Below are positions 35,091-48,791 of a DNA stretch of 64,000 bases, piece by piece. Made by a program: the position numbers and the translations under genes. The notes under the pieces were generated by a model. That model was not told where the DNA came from and searched no databases. It was given only the letters and a program-made list of their open reading frames with translations. Origin of the DNA: Brachypodius melanocephalos (lineage: Eukaryota; Chordata; Aves; Passeriformes; Pycnonotidae). Location of the stretch: assembly GCA_013398615.1 (NCBI GenBank), contig VZSR01003807.1:15039064-15103063 (forward strand). The letters are read 5' to 3'. How positions within the stretch are numbered: the first letter of the stretch is position 1; every line of letters starts with the position of its first letter.

Positions 35091-36780
35091 TTCTACAATG
35101 AATCTTGTAACAAAAAAAAACCATTAACACAGTGAGACGTGCTTGTGAAGCTGGTGATGCCTGGCAGGCCTTTGTCTAAATAAAAAATTCAGCTTTATGG
35201 ATCAATACAACATAGGCACAAAATTTCTCTTGAGCATGACTTTAATTCTTCATGCTCAAGACAAGAACATCTGTTTTATTCAAACTTCCAGTTCTATTTT
35301 TTCTAATTAAAATTTAAAATTTGTATAAATCAATTATGTATTTTAGATTTATTTAAGAATTTAATTACCTTTGAATATGTTAGCTAAAATTCTGGAGGAG
35401 CACCACTTTCCAGGAAGAATATTTAACTCTAGGAAATATTCTGTTACAGTTATCAGGGCAATGAAAGGAAAAATAAAATGTCTAATAGTAATTACAATTG
35501 TCAGACCCTGGGAACTAAGGTAAGAAAAATACCGCTTCCTTCTTAATATGCCACTTGGTTGCCTCAAATGTTACTTTTTGGCAATTGGTTACAACCACAA
35601 CAAAGCCTGAATGACATTAATATCTCATAAAACATACATAAAGCATTTTATATTAGATTTTATATATACATTATTTTGCTTGGACTTTGAGGAGGCCACA
35701 TCCAAACTTCCATAAAGAAAAGTGCCTGGTCAATAAAGCAGCGTCTGCCACATTTACAGTTAGCCTTTGATGTGAACATCCTAAATTTGTTTTTCCTTCA
35801 ATTTGGGCAAGTGATCTGTTAGACAACTGGATAAAAAGGACATAGATCCCTCCACACCTGTTTTCTCTAGAGGGTAGTACCATCTACAAGTTCAAATACA
35901 ACAGAGAAAACTCTACAAGTAGGTAAATCCTCAGCATTGGGAAACTGGCATCTGTAGTTACCAGGTAACAGCTTAGCAGAGAATTGTGTTTGAAATTTTT
36001 ACTTTGGTGCCTACATTATTATTTTAGATGTCTATCATTTCCATGAGAACAACATGGGTCTCATTTCTGCATATAACAAACAAAGTGTTTAGATTTTTTT
36101 TCTCATTTTGAACAGAAAACAATTCTCTAGTCTGCAACAGAAGTTTTCTGTCACATGCTTCAAGTTAAAATTTCTTGTTTCAAGCATCTCATGGTAAATT
36201 CAGATCATCTAACCTTACATATTTATACCTGTATCTATACTTACACTTGTCATCTAGTCATCTATTTTTGAGGAGTACTTCAGAATGAGATTTACAGCCA
36301 AAAACTATAAAGAAAGTGAAAGTGCTTACATCAGTTTTAGATGCCTGTAATTTAATATAAACTAAACCATGATGAACTCAACCACTTTTTTGCCCTTATT
36401 TCCTTTTATTTTGCCATCACCTAAGGACTGCAGTTAAGCACTGCCTTTAGGTGCCCTACATATGGTTCCAGCTACTTCCCTGTCTTGTAAGCAGAGTTCT
36501 AAGGCTTGGCAGCATCTGGTTCAAAGCACTTCTCTGACCACTCTCCACATCAGCTGCACACAGTGTGTCATCTACTCACTGCATCCGTTTTCTGGGTCCC
36601 ACCCACATCACCGGACAGGTCCGACTGCTCCCACCCCTGCCTGCGGGTCCTGCCTGCATCTGTGTTAAAAACCCATTTCCATTGCTGCTGTCTCAAAATT
36701 AAAATGCCATTAAGGATAGCAAACAGCGTTCAACCACACGCAGAAGCAGCCACAATTACTCAAGCAAAGCACACGCTTAC

Positions 36781-36914
36781 CAGAATTGAGCAGAATGATG
36801 GACTTAAGGCACACGAATTCCTCCCCTTGAAGGTTCATCATGCGAAACCGAGCAGCAGTAGCCAGCAGCATGTCAAAGATTTCCACCATTCCCTCTACAC
36901 ACTTTCCTTGATTC
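36781..36914 (-). CDS. ESR1: ESR1 exon 6: ligand-binding domain helices 6-8
   Basis: 134 nt, the length of human ESR1 exon 6. The leading G completes the Arg codon of exon 5. It encodes [20 protein letters not shown], then [20 protein letters not shown], then LLNS plus G of the split Gly. It has the Cys of EEFVCLKS (human Cys447), the palmitoylation site used for membrane estrogen signalling, and pocket residues Met421 and Leu428 of human numbering. Human has SSRF where this bird has AARF. The acceptor is CACACAG and the donor GTAAGC. Confidence 0.98.
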
Positions 36915-39080
36915 CTGTGTGAATACCATCAATGGGGAGACATTCACAGTTTTAGCCTGGTGGTACCATGAGTTTTTCATCCCCTTGGACCAGTACCCTC
37001 CAATTTGATTTCATCAACTCAAGAGCAAGTATGTGACTTCCTACTCTGTGTACATTTGATACATGTGTGATTACAAAAGTTTCAAGCGTTCCAAGTAAAA
37101 CTATTTTAAACTAAAATAAACTATTAAGTACCATATTTCAAAAAAAAAAAATCAGTTTCAGGAACTCATCACAAAGGCATCATTCTGGTGGAACATTTTA
37201 GATTGACTCAACCAAATCTTTATATTGAGGAAAAGATTTGCTTAAAACTACATTTTGACTTGTGTGTATGTGTTCTGCTTTTGTTACTTTGCTTGCTCTT
37301 TCTTTTCTTTTTTTTTTTTTCTCTTTAACTGAAATGGTCCAAATTCTTTACATTTCTCCTTCCCTAATCATTTGCACTTGTTTCTGGCTGAGCAATCTTT
37401 ATTGTTCCAACACACTTCTCTTGATGTTCAGCGTCAACATAATTCCTCCTTAAAGAATAATCTTATTCATGAGCTCAAGAAGGACCTAGGAGGCCAAAAT
37501 CTTGTTTGTATGACTTATTAAAACTACAAAGTAACTTCTTACATTGAAGCATAAACAAAGCTGAAGTTTGGAACATCTCAAAGTGTTCATTAGTAATGGC
37601 AATTAACCATCTCCTTCTGCTCACAGTACCAGGCATTCCCGCTCACTAATTTTCATTTTGCCCACTCAACCTGCAGCTTAATTAATGTAGATTGTTGTTA
37701 TTTTTTGTGAAAATTTAGTCTGCAGATCTTTTGGTCATTTCCATTGCTACCTTTTACAAGAACTACCTACTTCTACTTTTATTAGTCCTTCTTGGGTGAA
37801 ATTTTAATATATAAGACTTAATGAGTGAGCTTATTGTCTGATTAGAAATATAATACGTTTTAGATATGGCTTTCATTAAAAAAACTAGGAAGATGATTGC
37901 TACAGGAAAATGCAAAAGAAATTTCAGTGGAACAGACTATGATTTATAGCACAGAAAAGATTTCATTGTGACAAGAAACCTACCGGCACAAAGACACCTG
38001 CCTCAAGTCTTAACACAGATGTGCTGTTGAGAACCTGCAGCTGATGCCTGAATCCACACCAGACCCTCAGACAAAGGAGACATCTTTCTTTCTGATTGCA
38101 GACTGAGAAGCGTTTTTGCACTCTCCAAGGCATCAGGACAAGTTTCAATGCTTCTGATACAATTTATTTGCCCACAACTATAGAAAGATTAATTTACTCT
38201 CTATGGAGTTTAGCACAGAGGACTAGAATCCTTTAATAGTTTTGCATAAACTTAATGCCCCAATAAAAGTTTGTTTAAGAACTTAGTATTTCAGGATTTT
38301 GCAGAAATGAAAAGTTTCTGTTGATCAAAAGACCAAAATTTTAAAAAAACCCCACATCTTCATGTCTGGTTGAGATATTTGTTTGGTTCCTAGAACCCAC
38401 AAAACTATGGCAGCCAGCTTTCAAAACATTTCAAAATATTACACAGTCTGAACAAATTGCAAAATTTGCATGTCTAAGACCAGAGGGAAAAAAATAAAAA
38501 GGAAGTTATTTGTAAAATCAGACCATTTAAAACACCTGATGGAGCTTCCCAAGATGGACATTTTGATAGCAAGTAAGGATTATTCCCAACCTGCTACAAA
38601 AATAGTTCAATACACTGTAGTTTACAAAATCAATATTCCAATCATGATTCTCTTGCTGACAAGTACAACCAGTGGACAAAAGCCCCTAGTCCAGCAACAC
38701 ATGTGCTTAATTCCATGTGCTTAAATCAACATGTGTGCCTCCTTCCATCAACTGAACTCATATGATAGAAGATTAATAAAAATTATGTACATTTAAGAGA
38801 TTCTAAATAGAGAGTTCCTAATCTCTTTTGCTTTGCTATCTGCTGTGTGTGTGAAAGACCAGGCTACTCCACAAGGAAAAAAAAAAAAAAGTATCTCTTT
38901 AGGTAATGTCCTCTAGGGGAAGTTATATACCCAGCCATAGGCATTGCACGGTATGACCTAGAAATTCTGCTTTATTTATCAGATCTGAGTCTTCTCAGAG
39001 GTAGGAAGCAGATCCATCTCCATCAACATCAACAGGAACTGCAGGAGCTAAGTATCTTTGCAATACTGGGTTCTATTAAT

Positions 39081-39100
39081 TTTATTATTATTATTATTTA
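39081..39100. repeat. (TTA)n microsatellite
   Basis: Five to six TTA units in a row. Confidence 0.85.
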
Positions 39101-39520
39101 GGTACCAGTAATTGTTTTCTTTGTCAACTAACAAGAAACTATCTGAAACTGGAATCTCCAGTTCTCCTCAACTGCCTTCTAACTTTCTAACATGAGCTGA
39201 TAATACCATCACATCTTCACAGTCATGTGTTCAGTTGATAGGGAGGCCTAACTGGGAAAGCCTAGAGAAGTTTTCAAAGGCCAAATTAGCAATAAATTTG
39301 ACAATTATCTTTATCCTACCATCTTGCTGTTGGCTTCGTGTACTCTCATCCTACGGAAGTCAAGACAACAAAAGCTTGTTTACTGCAAAGCATCACCGCG
39401 TATTCTCAGAAGAACCCTTTAAATTTGGCTATTGAGAAATGTTTAGGAAAATTAAATCATTTGAATTAAAGGTCTTAAGTGACCGCATAAAAGTACTATG
39501 TGCAATTCAGAATGACTTTA

Positions 39521-39860
39521 GTCCAGCCTCCCACTCAAAGCAGGGTCAGCTCACTCAAGACTTTATGCAATGCTGGTCTTGAAAATCTCCAAAGATGGAG
39601 ACTGCACAACCTCTCTCAGCTTAATTATTTTCATCATCACGCTTTTTTCCTCCCCTACATCCAGTCAAAACCTCCTCTGCTTCAATTTATTACTCTCATT
39701 TTTCAGTCTCCCATCAGGCATTTCAGTAAAGAGCCTTGATAACCTCCATGCAGACTGTAGCTCATGCAGACTTAAAAGTCTTTTCTTCTCCAGGCAGAAC
39801 AAATCCACTTCTTCCAGCCACAAGGCATGGAGTCTGGCCTTGGTGGCTCTCCATTTTTAT
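39521..39860 (-). mobile_element. CR1 LINE 3' fragment, minus orientation
   Basis: On + it begins GTCCAGCCTCCCACTCAAAG, then CAGGGTCAGCTCACTC, AATCTCCAAAGATGGAGACT and GCACAACCTCTCTCAGC, the complement of the CR1 3' UTR. Later similarity includes TTCTTCTCCAGGCAGAACA. Diverged copy. Confidence 0.85.
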
Positions 39861-41649
39861 TAATATATTTCCTGTAATAACTGGATATGGTATTGCAAAT
39901 AATAAGTGCCAAATAAAAGCAGTATAATGGCTTCCCTCCCTCTAATGCCTACGCTACCACTGATAGTGGTAGCAGTACCAGGGCTATTCCACTCTGTGTA
40001 GGAACAAGAATCTAGATTTTATTTAAGTCCAGGGAAAAACCTAGACACCAGGAATGCTTTTAACAGAAGCACAGGATCAAGTAAAAATTAATAATGAAGG
40101 GTGCTTGGGTGAAGGGAACAGGGACTCAAGGACTCAATGAATGTTCTCATCAAACTTTTTATTTAAAGGGAAATGCTAAAGTAAGACAGATGTACCCATC
40201 AAAACAAAGTCTGACTGTGTTTATCTCTCTGTCTTCTTTTGCCATGGAAAAGGGGACTGCCAAGAACAGATGGGATGCACTGGGCTGGGAGAGGGAATAT
40301 CAGCTTCAAAAGTGGACTTAGTAACTTGGTGATGAAGCCTCTAAACAAGGCTTGGCAAAGGATGTGTTCCTAAGCCTTAAAGGTAGGTTAGGAAATGGAG
40401 GAGAGAAAAGATGCAAGGATAACATTCACATACCGTTAGAAAGGAGGACATTCACAGACTTAAATGCCTGCGCTCTGACACAGGAGGAGAACATAAGGTC
40501 TGTACACAGACTTCCAAACAACAGATGATCTTTATATACATTAATGTATTCTATATAAACTAGTTCTATTAATAGACATCAGTAGAAGCTTTCTACTCCT
40601 ATGTAAAGCAATGCAATAAAAGAGCTTATGGAAGTGGGATGTCAGGAAAGCTCCATCTGCAAGGTTTAAGACCAAACCAAGAACATCTGCTGGGATGCTT
40701 TAAATACTGCCAGACATGCATTACAGGGCTACTTAACTAACAGAGGATTCCACCTTTTCTCAGTGTGGTGCTTTATCAGTCATTAAAAGAAGAGGAAATT
40801 TTTATCAGCAGAGAAATTTTTCTTCAGACCATCCTGCATTTAACCAATAATACCAAGGGATTGTGGAAAAGGTTAGGGGAAAAGTAAGCAGGAAAAAACC
40901 TAAAATCTGGAAAAAAATTAACCCCAAAGCTCTAGAACAAAACAGCAATCTGAAAAGAACAGAAGTCAAAGAGAAAAGCAGAAACTACCAAGTGTAAAGT
41001 AAATCACGGTGTCAGATGCAAATCCTGCTGATAGAGAGAAATTCTTATTGTTCTGTCAGTATCCAGGAGGTTAAATATAATTTTGCTTTGGAAAAAATGT
41101 TGTTTAGATCATAGCAATCAGGCTTGCACCTTCACACAAATCAACCAACAAGTGGTAGTTGGTCATGAAGGTGTGAGCTACAGAAACGGACAAATTAATT
41201 GTGTACAGGGCTTGTTCTACAGTTCTGTTTTGTTGTTTTCCATGTGGTTTTTTGTTTGGGGATTAGGGGATTTTTTAAATTTACTTGTTCACAGGCCTTC
41301 AGAGGTAGCAACATCCATTTCTCCCTGAATACTGGCTTTCAATTGATGCACCCTGGGGAACTTCATAGACTATAGTCAATGGCTGGTATTACAATTTTCC
41401 AGAGTGTAATATTAAGAGCCCATTGTTTCTCATTCAATATAAGCTTAAGAACAAAGATTTGGGTCAATTGCTGGCCAAAACATATTCAAAAGTTATAAAA
41501 TCATTCCAAAATTTTCAAAGTCATCACTGAAAAATGTCTTCAATAAATATGAAACAGCACATTTATCAATAAATAAAATAAACAAGTATCTATTTTAAAG
41601 TTATTTTCACCTAGAGTTGGTCACAGATTACCAGAGCTGCTGATATGGC

Positions 41650-41985
41650 ATGAATTGTCTGGAAATCGTCTAGTTCAGTGGCCCTGCTCACACCTATATA
41701 TTGTTGGGTTTTCAGTATCTGCAAGGACTTAGACTCCAAAACCTCTTGTCCTGTCACTGAGAAGAATCTTCCACTGCCTTCTTTACTTCCCCACTCCATC
41801 AGATATTTATCAGATCTGAGTCTTCTCAGATTCTCCTTGTATGAGAGTTGTTCCAGTCCATTCTTTGTGGCCTGTCACTGGCCTCAGTGCAGTATGTACA
41901 TGTCTGTCTTGTACAAGGTAGCTCAGAACTGCACACAGCACTCCAGATTTGCCACAGCATGTCTGAGCAGCAAGAGAGCGTCACC
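41650..41985 (-). mobile_element. CR1 LINE 3' fragment, minus orientation
   Basis: On + it shows CTCTTGTCCTGTCACTGAGA, AGATATTTATCAGATCTGAG, TTGTTCCAGTCCATTCTTTG, ACATGTCTGTCTTGTAC and AGAACTGCACACAGCACTCC, all complement of CR1 3' sequence. Diverged. Confidence 0.85.
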
Positions 41986-42212
41986 TACCTCTAAATGCTG
42001 CTAGTTTTTGCTAAGCCAGTCTGGGAGGGGAGAACTCCTGGCTCAGAAGGCACCCAGTTGTGCTGAATTCTCAGAAAGTTTATGGAGCTTCTCCCACTAT
42101 GGTGTCCTGGAGGCAATTCTGTATTTATGTGCAGGCACATAGTTATGGAGGTTTCCTACTAATAGGTTTTGTTATGTCTTTCCTGTCCACACCATCCTAG
42201 TTTAAAGCTCCC

Positions 42213-42563
42213 TCACCAGGTTGGCCAGCCTGTGGAAATCATGATTTTGCTCCACTTTTTGGTATGGATTTCCTCACTTCCTAGACATCCTTGATCCTCA
42301 CGGCAGGTTCCATGATAAAGAAGTTGAATCGCTGCCATTGACACCAACAAACCAACAGGTTGTTGCCCTACAGGATCTGTCCCTTCTGCCTCAAGCCCTT
42401 TCTCCTCAGCAGCCCCCATGGACTGGACCACCTGGGCCCCCCAACATGCCTGACACTTGCCCTCAGAGCCAGGTAGCCAACAAACTGTCTTTCCTGACCA
42501 GAGGATCATCCACCTAGGCAAATAGGGTAAGAGTAGTGCTCTGAACATTTGAGCAGTGGTCAA
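42213..42563 (-). mobile_element. Decayed retrotransposon ORF1 (esterase-like) fragment
   Basis: A minus-strand open frame of 116 codons includes PVGQQPVGLLVSMAAIQLL and EDQGCLGSEEIHT. This resembles the C-terminal part of CR1-type ORF1 esterase domains, where a conserved DGIHL motif follows a LLG or FLG segment; here it reads EEIHT, so the catalytic Asp is changed. Same orientation as the neighbouring CR1 piece at 41650-41985 and possibly part of the same old insertion. Not a functional gene. Confidence 0.55.
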
Positions 42564-45500
42564 TCAGGTCTGAAGCACAGAGACAATTAGCTACTAAGTA
42601 CCTTTAAAAGATTTTTCTCTTTGTAAAATATAATGTGAAATGGGTCCACAAATATGCCAGGTGGGAAAAAAATCCCTGAAATGCTGCTTTCAGCATAGCT
42701 CTAAGATAGTTCTAAGAAAACTGACTATTCTTTGGTCACATTTAAGACATTTAGATTAGAAATTTATTATGCAGGTTCTCTATTTGGAAGTAATAAAGCT
42801 AAAATAATTGGCCAAAGAAAAGTTATTCTGATTTACAGGAGGGCCTTTTGCAGTTTAATTTATATGCAGTCTGAGTCGTCATAAAGCCAAAAAACATTTC
42901 AAAATTCTCTCCATATCAGAAATACAAAGAAAATTTGATTTTGGAATTAACAGCATCACAGTACAATGTGACCTAGAACTGGAGCCTGAGCTTCCAAGGT
43001 CAGGGTTACTAGAAGAACAAGTAATCTCACAATTTGTGTAGGGACTGTCTTGAATCCAGAATTATTTCATTTTCTTTGAAAACTTCTTTTCTGTGCCTAC
43101 AAATCCCCCAGGGAATCTCTCAACTGAAAACTCTGAAGATGTGAAGATCATAATGAGAGGGGGCTTTCTTTTTTTTTTTTTAATCTTTTTTAAGAATTCA
43201 TAACTTTGAGCATTACTCAGCACTCTGGAAAGATCTTTCTGATTTTAAGTTGTAAGAGTTTTAAGTTGTTTGAGTTATAGAATTGCGTAGTCTTTGAATT
43301 TTGCTCAGAGAGACAGTAAAGACTGATTTACAATGAAGAGAAGTAATTTTTCATTCTTTTTAAGTTTTATAATTCTGTCTCTTGAAATACTTGGGGTTTT
43401 TTTCATTCTACAGGATCTGCAGTATAATAATACATCTCAAAATTCAACTATACAGTGAAAGACAAAAGAGAAATTTAAGTATTTCAAGAGATTCCTTAAC
43501 TCTCTACAAGTTAATCCATTCAGCTCTAAGGAGTAAGTAGCCTAATGACAAGATGATTTTTTTGAGCTGGGTTTTCTGGATGGAATCTATTGCTATTAAA
43601 GATATGATGAAAAGTAAATGTAGAATTGCTTTTCAAATCCATTTTGAAGGGCAAATTAGGATACACTTGTTGTCCGTGGACTTTTCCCTTTTGAAAAAAA
43701 TACAAACAGACGGTCACTAAAGAACCATTCTGAATCATGCACTTGGGATCACTTTTCTTCAATTTTTCTAATAAATCAATAATAATTAATGCATCTGCAA
43801 TTTCACATGAAGTGTTGTGCATTTACTCAAGTGACAGACCAGTGTGGTCTCCTCAGACATTTGGAACATTTTACAAGTTGAGGGACTAGAAAAACATACC
43901 CAGATTTCATCTTGATGCTCTTCTCTTGTACCTAATTTTATGTCTAACAAAATATCTGCATAAAGAACTTAAAAGATCCTTTTCAGATATAGTGAGAAAA
44001 GTTCAGGAAAAGAGCCATAAAAGCAGTAAACTATTCAGCTACCCATCACACAGTGAATGCCGTAAGGTTTTTTGCTATTTGTGTTAGCTGTAGTTTAGAG
44101 ATCAACAGTCTCCTGTCATTGCTTGATACAAAAGTCAGTAAAACGAAAATTCTTCTATTCAGAGAGAATGAAAAATCTTCATCAAGCACTGGAAGAGGAA
44201 ATTAGTAAGTTTCCAAATTAAAACAAACCCTGAAAAACAGATTAGCTTTCTCCATAAAAAGAAGGAAAAAACCGGATAGAAACAAAGAAATACTGACTGC
44301 ATCAAACTGAAATTTTGTAAGTCCCTAGGCAGATTTTTTTGCTATGAGAGATTTTTTACAACCATGATAAGAAAGCAAAAGTAGAAAATAATATGAAGAC
44401 ATCCATGCTGTCTCATATCAAAGGTATATTTAGCTGTGGGCTAAGCACAAAGGCATTTGGATCTGCTGGTTTCAAGTGACTACCTCTAGTGCTGAGCTGG
44501 AAGAGATAATAACTTGTGGATTACCACACATCTTCTCAACATGCTCATGACTTAATGTAACTCCTATCATCTTTACTTTGTTCCCGTTCTTCTAATGAGT
44601 ATCACAGGCAGAGAAGTCAGTCAATTTAGTTAGTCTTTGTAGCAAAGCTCGTATCTCTATTTAATTGCCTATGCAACACCTCTCCTATTCTTTCAATATT
44701 ACTGTCAAGACAAAGCAAATCAGAAAGGCACAGTTTTCTAAGCACAGATGAAGCACAGAATTAAACAGAGGAATGACAACGATCTGTATTATTTCTATTT
44801 CCTCTTGTAAAGATTCTTGGGGGGAAGGAAAGCTGCAGTCTCTGGTGACTGGCAAGCAAAGAACTGCTGGTTCTATAGAACTATTTGCTGGTAACGGTGA
44901 GATGGAAAGATCCACTTAGAATGCTATTTAGGAAGCTCAGAATTATTATTCTCCTATGCACATCCCATCACATTTGTCTACATAACATTAGGAATTTGTT
45001 TCATACTTTTTGGAAAATCGACAAAATATCCTCAGATCTACTTGCTTGTTAATTTCTTAAAGGATTTCAATGCATTCATGGCTTCCTCTTACAAAATGCA
45101 CAGTGACTCTTTACCACTATGTCATATTCATTCCACTTCAGCCAATTCTCTTCTTTACATGGCATCCCATCAGTTTCTTTACTGTGGTCACCAGGCTTCC
45201 TTTTTGAAATGCAGCACAGCATTTCCCATTTTGCTGATACAGAGAATGTTTCAAGTGAGGTTTAACAATCCAGCTATTTCTATCATGAGTTTCTTTATAA
45301 TTGTATTTTGAGCCTTTGAGTAACCTGGCATCAGCGTGATATCTGAATGCAACAAATCCTTCAAAAATACAGTAAAATATGACTTTCTTGTTCCTGAAGA
45401 AACATTACATTATCTTCAAAATTATAAACAGTCTACTGTCAGGCCTGACAAATTTCAACCCTGGTCTAATGACATTTTTAAAGCCTAGTTTCTTGGGAAC

Positions 45501-46550
45501 CCTCCAGACAGGAAACATCTGGTTTGTCCTACTAGAAACCTCAGCCTTTACTTCTAAATTTGCCTTAGACAATATATTAATTTTCAAAAACAGAATATAA
45601 AAGACTTGAATTCATTCTTCGATTTTATTAGGTACTGTACATTTAATTTCAAGCACTCTGAGTGTGCCATTGTATTTCTTGATTGAGCCTATTTTTCTAA
45701 TCTATAATTATTGTCATTTGAGCATGTTAATAGCAGCAGTTGTACATTGTAAAAATCTACCAGTCCTATGTAACTGGCAGACTGTTAAAATTCCTGATTT
45801 TGAACCAAGACTCCAGTGTTTGGGTAATGCATTACCTCACAGAATACACTGTCTAATTACAATGCAGACTGGGAACAAAAAGAGATAATGGGATCATATT
45901 CATCCATACAGAAGACAGCAGTCTACACATACTGTCAAATTAATCTTTGTGTAATTATTTTCTTCTAGGCAAAGAAAAATTTTTAAAAGGGAAATAGAAT
46001 TAATAACTAAGGTCTGTTTACAGATATTTTCAAGGAGTCTTCCATGCGTGAATTGTTGCAACGGAAAGTTAAATAAGTATTTATTTGAAGATGTAACTGG
46101 TTGGCTCGCATAGAATTAGAAAATATGGTTTCTAAAAGATCTTCAGAGACAAGACAAGCATGTGTGTAATATGACCCAAGTAGGAGGAGTGAGTTGGGAG
46201 AAGAAAGATCACATTTTTTCAAAAAACAGTAAAGCTGAAAGGTTATTTTTATGACATTTCAGATAGATGTTAACAAGACAAGACTGTATTTCTCTAGCCA
46301 AAAGGCAAAAAAAGAGTTGTATAATAAAATTTGGTGTGACCTAAGCTTTAGGAACAGATGTATACAAACGACTACCTATATCAAAGATCCTTGACAGAAT
46401 GAATCTGTTAGAATCAAGATAAGCCTGAATGCTAAAATTAAAGGGGTGTTCGAATCGGTCTGCAACAGGATGATGACAGAGATCTAGAGGCATACACAAA
46501 CTGTGGTAAAGCTCTGTATTAACAATAAAGAATTTTCACTGAATATGGAA

Positions 46551-46657
46551 CTCTGAGCAACGTGGTCTAGTGAAGGATGGCCCTGCCCATGGAATGGGGG
46601 TTGGAACTCGTGATCTTTAAGGTCCTCTCCAACCCAAACCATGTTATGGTTCTGTGA
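46551..46657 (+). mobile_element. CR1 LINE terminal fragment
   Basis: Only the last 107 nt: CTCTGAGCAACGTGGTCTAG, GGCCCTGCCCATGGAATGG, TTGGAACTCGTGATCTTTAA and the diverged terminal 8-bp repeats. Confidence 0.9.
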
Positions 46658-48652
46658 ATTCTTGATGCAGTGGAAGGAATTAATTGAGTGAAACAGGCTT
46701 TGAATCAGTGTTTGTCCTGACCTCTCAAACCTGACAAACAACATGTTTTTGCTCTATAACATTATCAAAAGCCAATTTGCCTAAATCAAATTAACTCATC
46801 AAAATACTGTTAGCACTAATCAACTAGTAAATTAAGAGTTATTTAATTGATTAGCATATCAGTGCTTCCCAGAGTCTAGCAATTTATTATTTTACTTTCT
46901 GTAAATATCCTTACCAAATGGAGTGAGGCAAGTATATGATGATCTAGAAAGATGTTTCTTGTTATTTGAAAATTAGGTCTACATTCTTACAGTCTTAATT
47001 GAAGCTCAGAAAACAAAGAGCCCTGAAGTAATATGTGGTTCTAGTTGCATGCAATTGTTTTCTTTAATCCAATAGTTGACTCAAAACTATGTGAATCAAC
47101 TGTTCAAACTCCATTTTACTGAGAGCATGGGTATTTTAAGTTGAGGAAGACCAAAATTTCAAAATTATTTTAAAACTGTTGCAGCTTTTTGTGAAGACTA
47201 TACTTACATGTAGACAAGCAGATATTTTCTGCACCTAAAATGAGAATGTATTATATACTTATCTAGTTCCACAGCTCACAGATCATTGTGCTTGCACAAG
47301 CGGAATAGAGTTTTTCCTAAGGCAATAAATATTTCTCTATTACTGTGAAATATTCTGTTTTATCCTGTTAGGTATTATCATTTGTACTTTACTAAAATAC
47401 TAAAAAGTAAATCCTGGCGGGTGTGTGCAAATAGAGGGCAGGGAATCAAAGGATTAACACTGCATGAATGCAACCATGGAAACTCAGTACCCCACAGTCA
47501 ACAGAGCAAGTTATCATAAGAAATTTTTCTGCTAATGAGAATTTTGATTAATTTACACATCTGGTGGCTGCAGAAGGCTGAAGGCACTGCCTTTGACTTT
47601 CTGTTGCCACCCCTCTGCCCCTGCAGCTATGTGATGAGGTCAGAAGCTTGCCCAGCTCTTAGCTGCCTCTCTGTATACTCCATCTCAGCTTGGCTCTTCT
47701 GCCACTTCCAGTTTAGACCAAGATGCCAAGCTCTGCCCTGAAGCGCCTGCTGTGCACACATAGATAGAGGTTTGAAACAGAGTTGAATTTTAGTCTTTGC
47801 CAACTCTGCTATGTGGGCAGTAGTCTTCAACTAAGAGGACCACCAATAGCTAAGATGACTCTACCCTAAGCATTTTTTCGTGAAAATTTAATTGAAAATT
47901 TTTATGATTTTTTTCCCCATGACTGGGAAAAAGAGAGCTTGGGTTTACATTAAGTTAATAGAAAATATGTTTTAAATTATCAGTCTTCCTGCTTTTAACG
48001 TGAAGACTGCCAGCCAAAATCCTGTCAGCTGTCATGCAGCACAAATACATATTCTGTCTCTCAGAAATACTTAGCATATTAGCAAGACTGGCTAAAAAAA
48101 AAAGTCTTAGTGATGGAAACAGTATTTGTTTGTCATATTTGTCTTCAGTTTTCATGAGGAAAAAACCCACTAAACTTAATATATCCTCTATAAAGAAATA
48201 AGACTTCCCTTGAGATTCTATGAGGATTTTCTTCCAAAATTTTGGCTGGCTGCTTGGATAAATTCATTCCAACTAAGAAAAACTAAGAGGATTTTAAATA
48301 AACAAAAATAACTATCTGAATTAAATGAGTACTTTTCAGTTTTTAATTTAAATTACTTCTGCAACAAACAGTATATGGTGTAAGAGAAATTTACTGCTGG
48401 CTTTGAAAGAAATGACTTTAAGCAGCACATGAATCTCAGACATGTTACTTGTGTAATAAATGACCAGGATCACATTCCTGAGCATTTCTAGTTTTTTTAG
48501 AGTTCATTTTCCAGTCTCACCCACTATAAGCCCGCTTGACATACGAGTACTGTCAAATCGTAGTATCAGTGAGATGATGTCATGCTAAAAATTAATCTGA
48601 TTGCAGCAGAAATGAATTAACTGAAATAATTCACAGCAACATGCAGACTGAC

Positions 48653-48791
48653 CTGTCCAGTAACAGGTTAGGTGCAAACAAGAGCTTTCCTGGGTGTTCC
48701 ATGGAGCGCCAGACTAAGCCGATCATCAGTATCTCTAACCAGGCACATTCCAGTAGATGGACCTGATCATGGAGTGTTAAATCCACAAATC
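48653..48791 (-). CDS. ESR1: ESR1 exon 5: ligand-binding domain helices 4-5
   Basis: 139 nt, the length of human ESR1 exon 5. The leading GA completes the Gly codon of exon 4, then FVDLTLHDQVHLLECAWLEI, LMIGLVWRSMEHPGKLLFAP and NLLLD plus AG of the split Arg. It carries Trp383, Leu387, Arg394 (VWRS) and Phe404 of human numbering; Arg394 holds the A-ring hydroxyl of estradiol together with Glu353, which lies in exon 4 outside the window. Identical to the human residues here. The acceptor is TTTCAG and the donor GTCAGT. Confidence 0.98.

Larger units (their letters stand above)
30481..36780 (-). other. ESR1: ESR1 intron 6
   Basis: 6.3-kb intron. Contains an old antisense CR1 fragment (34264-34645 on +) and a T/G-rich stretch at 35039-35110. 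The rest is AT-rich without a supported feature. Confidence 0.9.
36915..48652 (-). other. ESR1: ESR1 intron 5 (11.7 kb)
   Basis: Large AT-rich intron with CR1 pieces at 39521-39860, 41650-41985 and 46551-46657, a retrotransposon ORF1 remnant at 42213-42563, and a (TTA)n repeat. No exon is supported inside. Confidence 0.88.

Noticed and set aside
36506..36922. 138-codon + strand open frame
   Set aside because: It overlaps ESR1 exon 6 on the opposite strand and reads low-complexity Ser/His/Cys sequence; it is a shadow of the constrained antisense exon.
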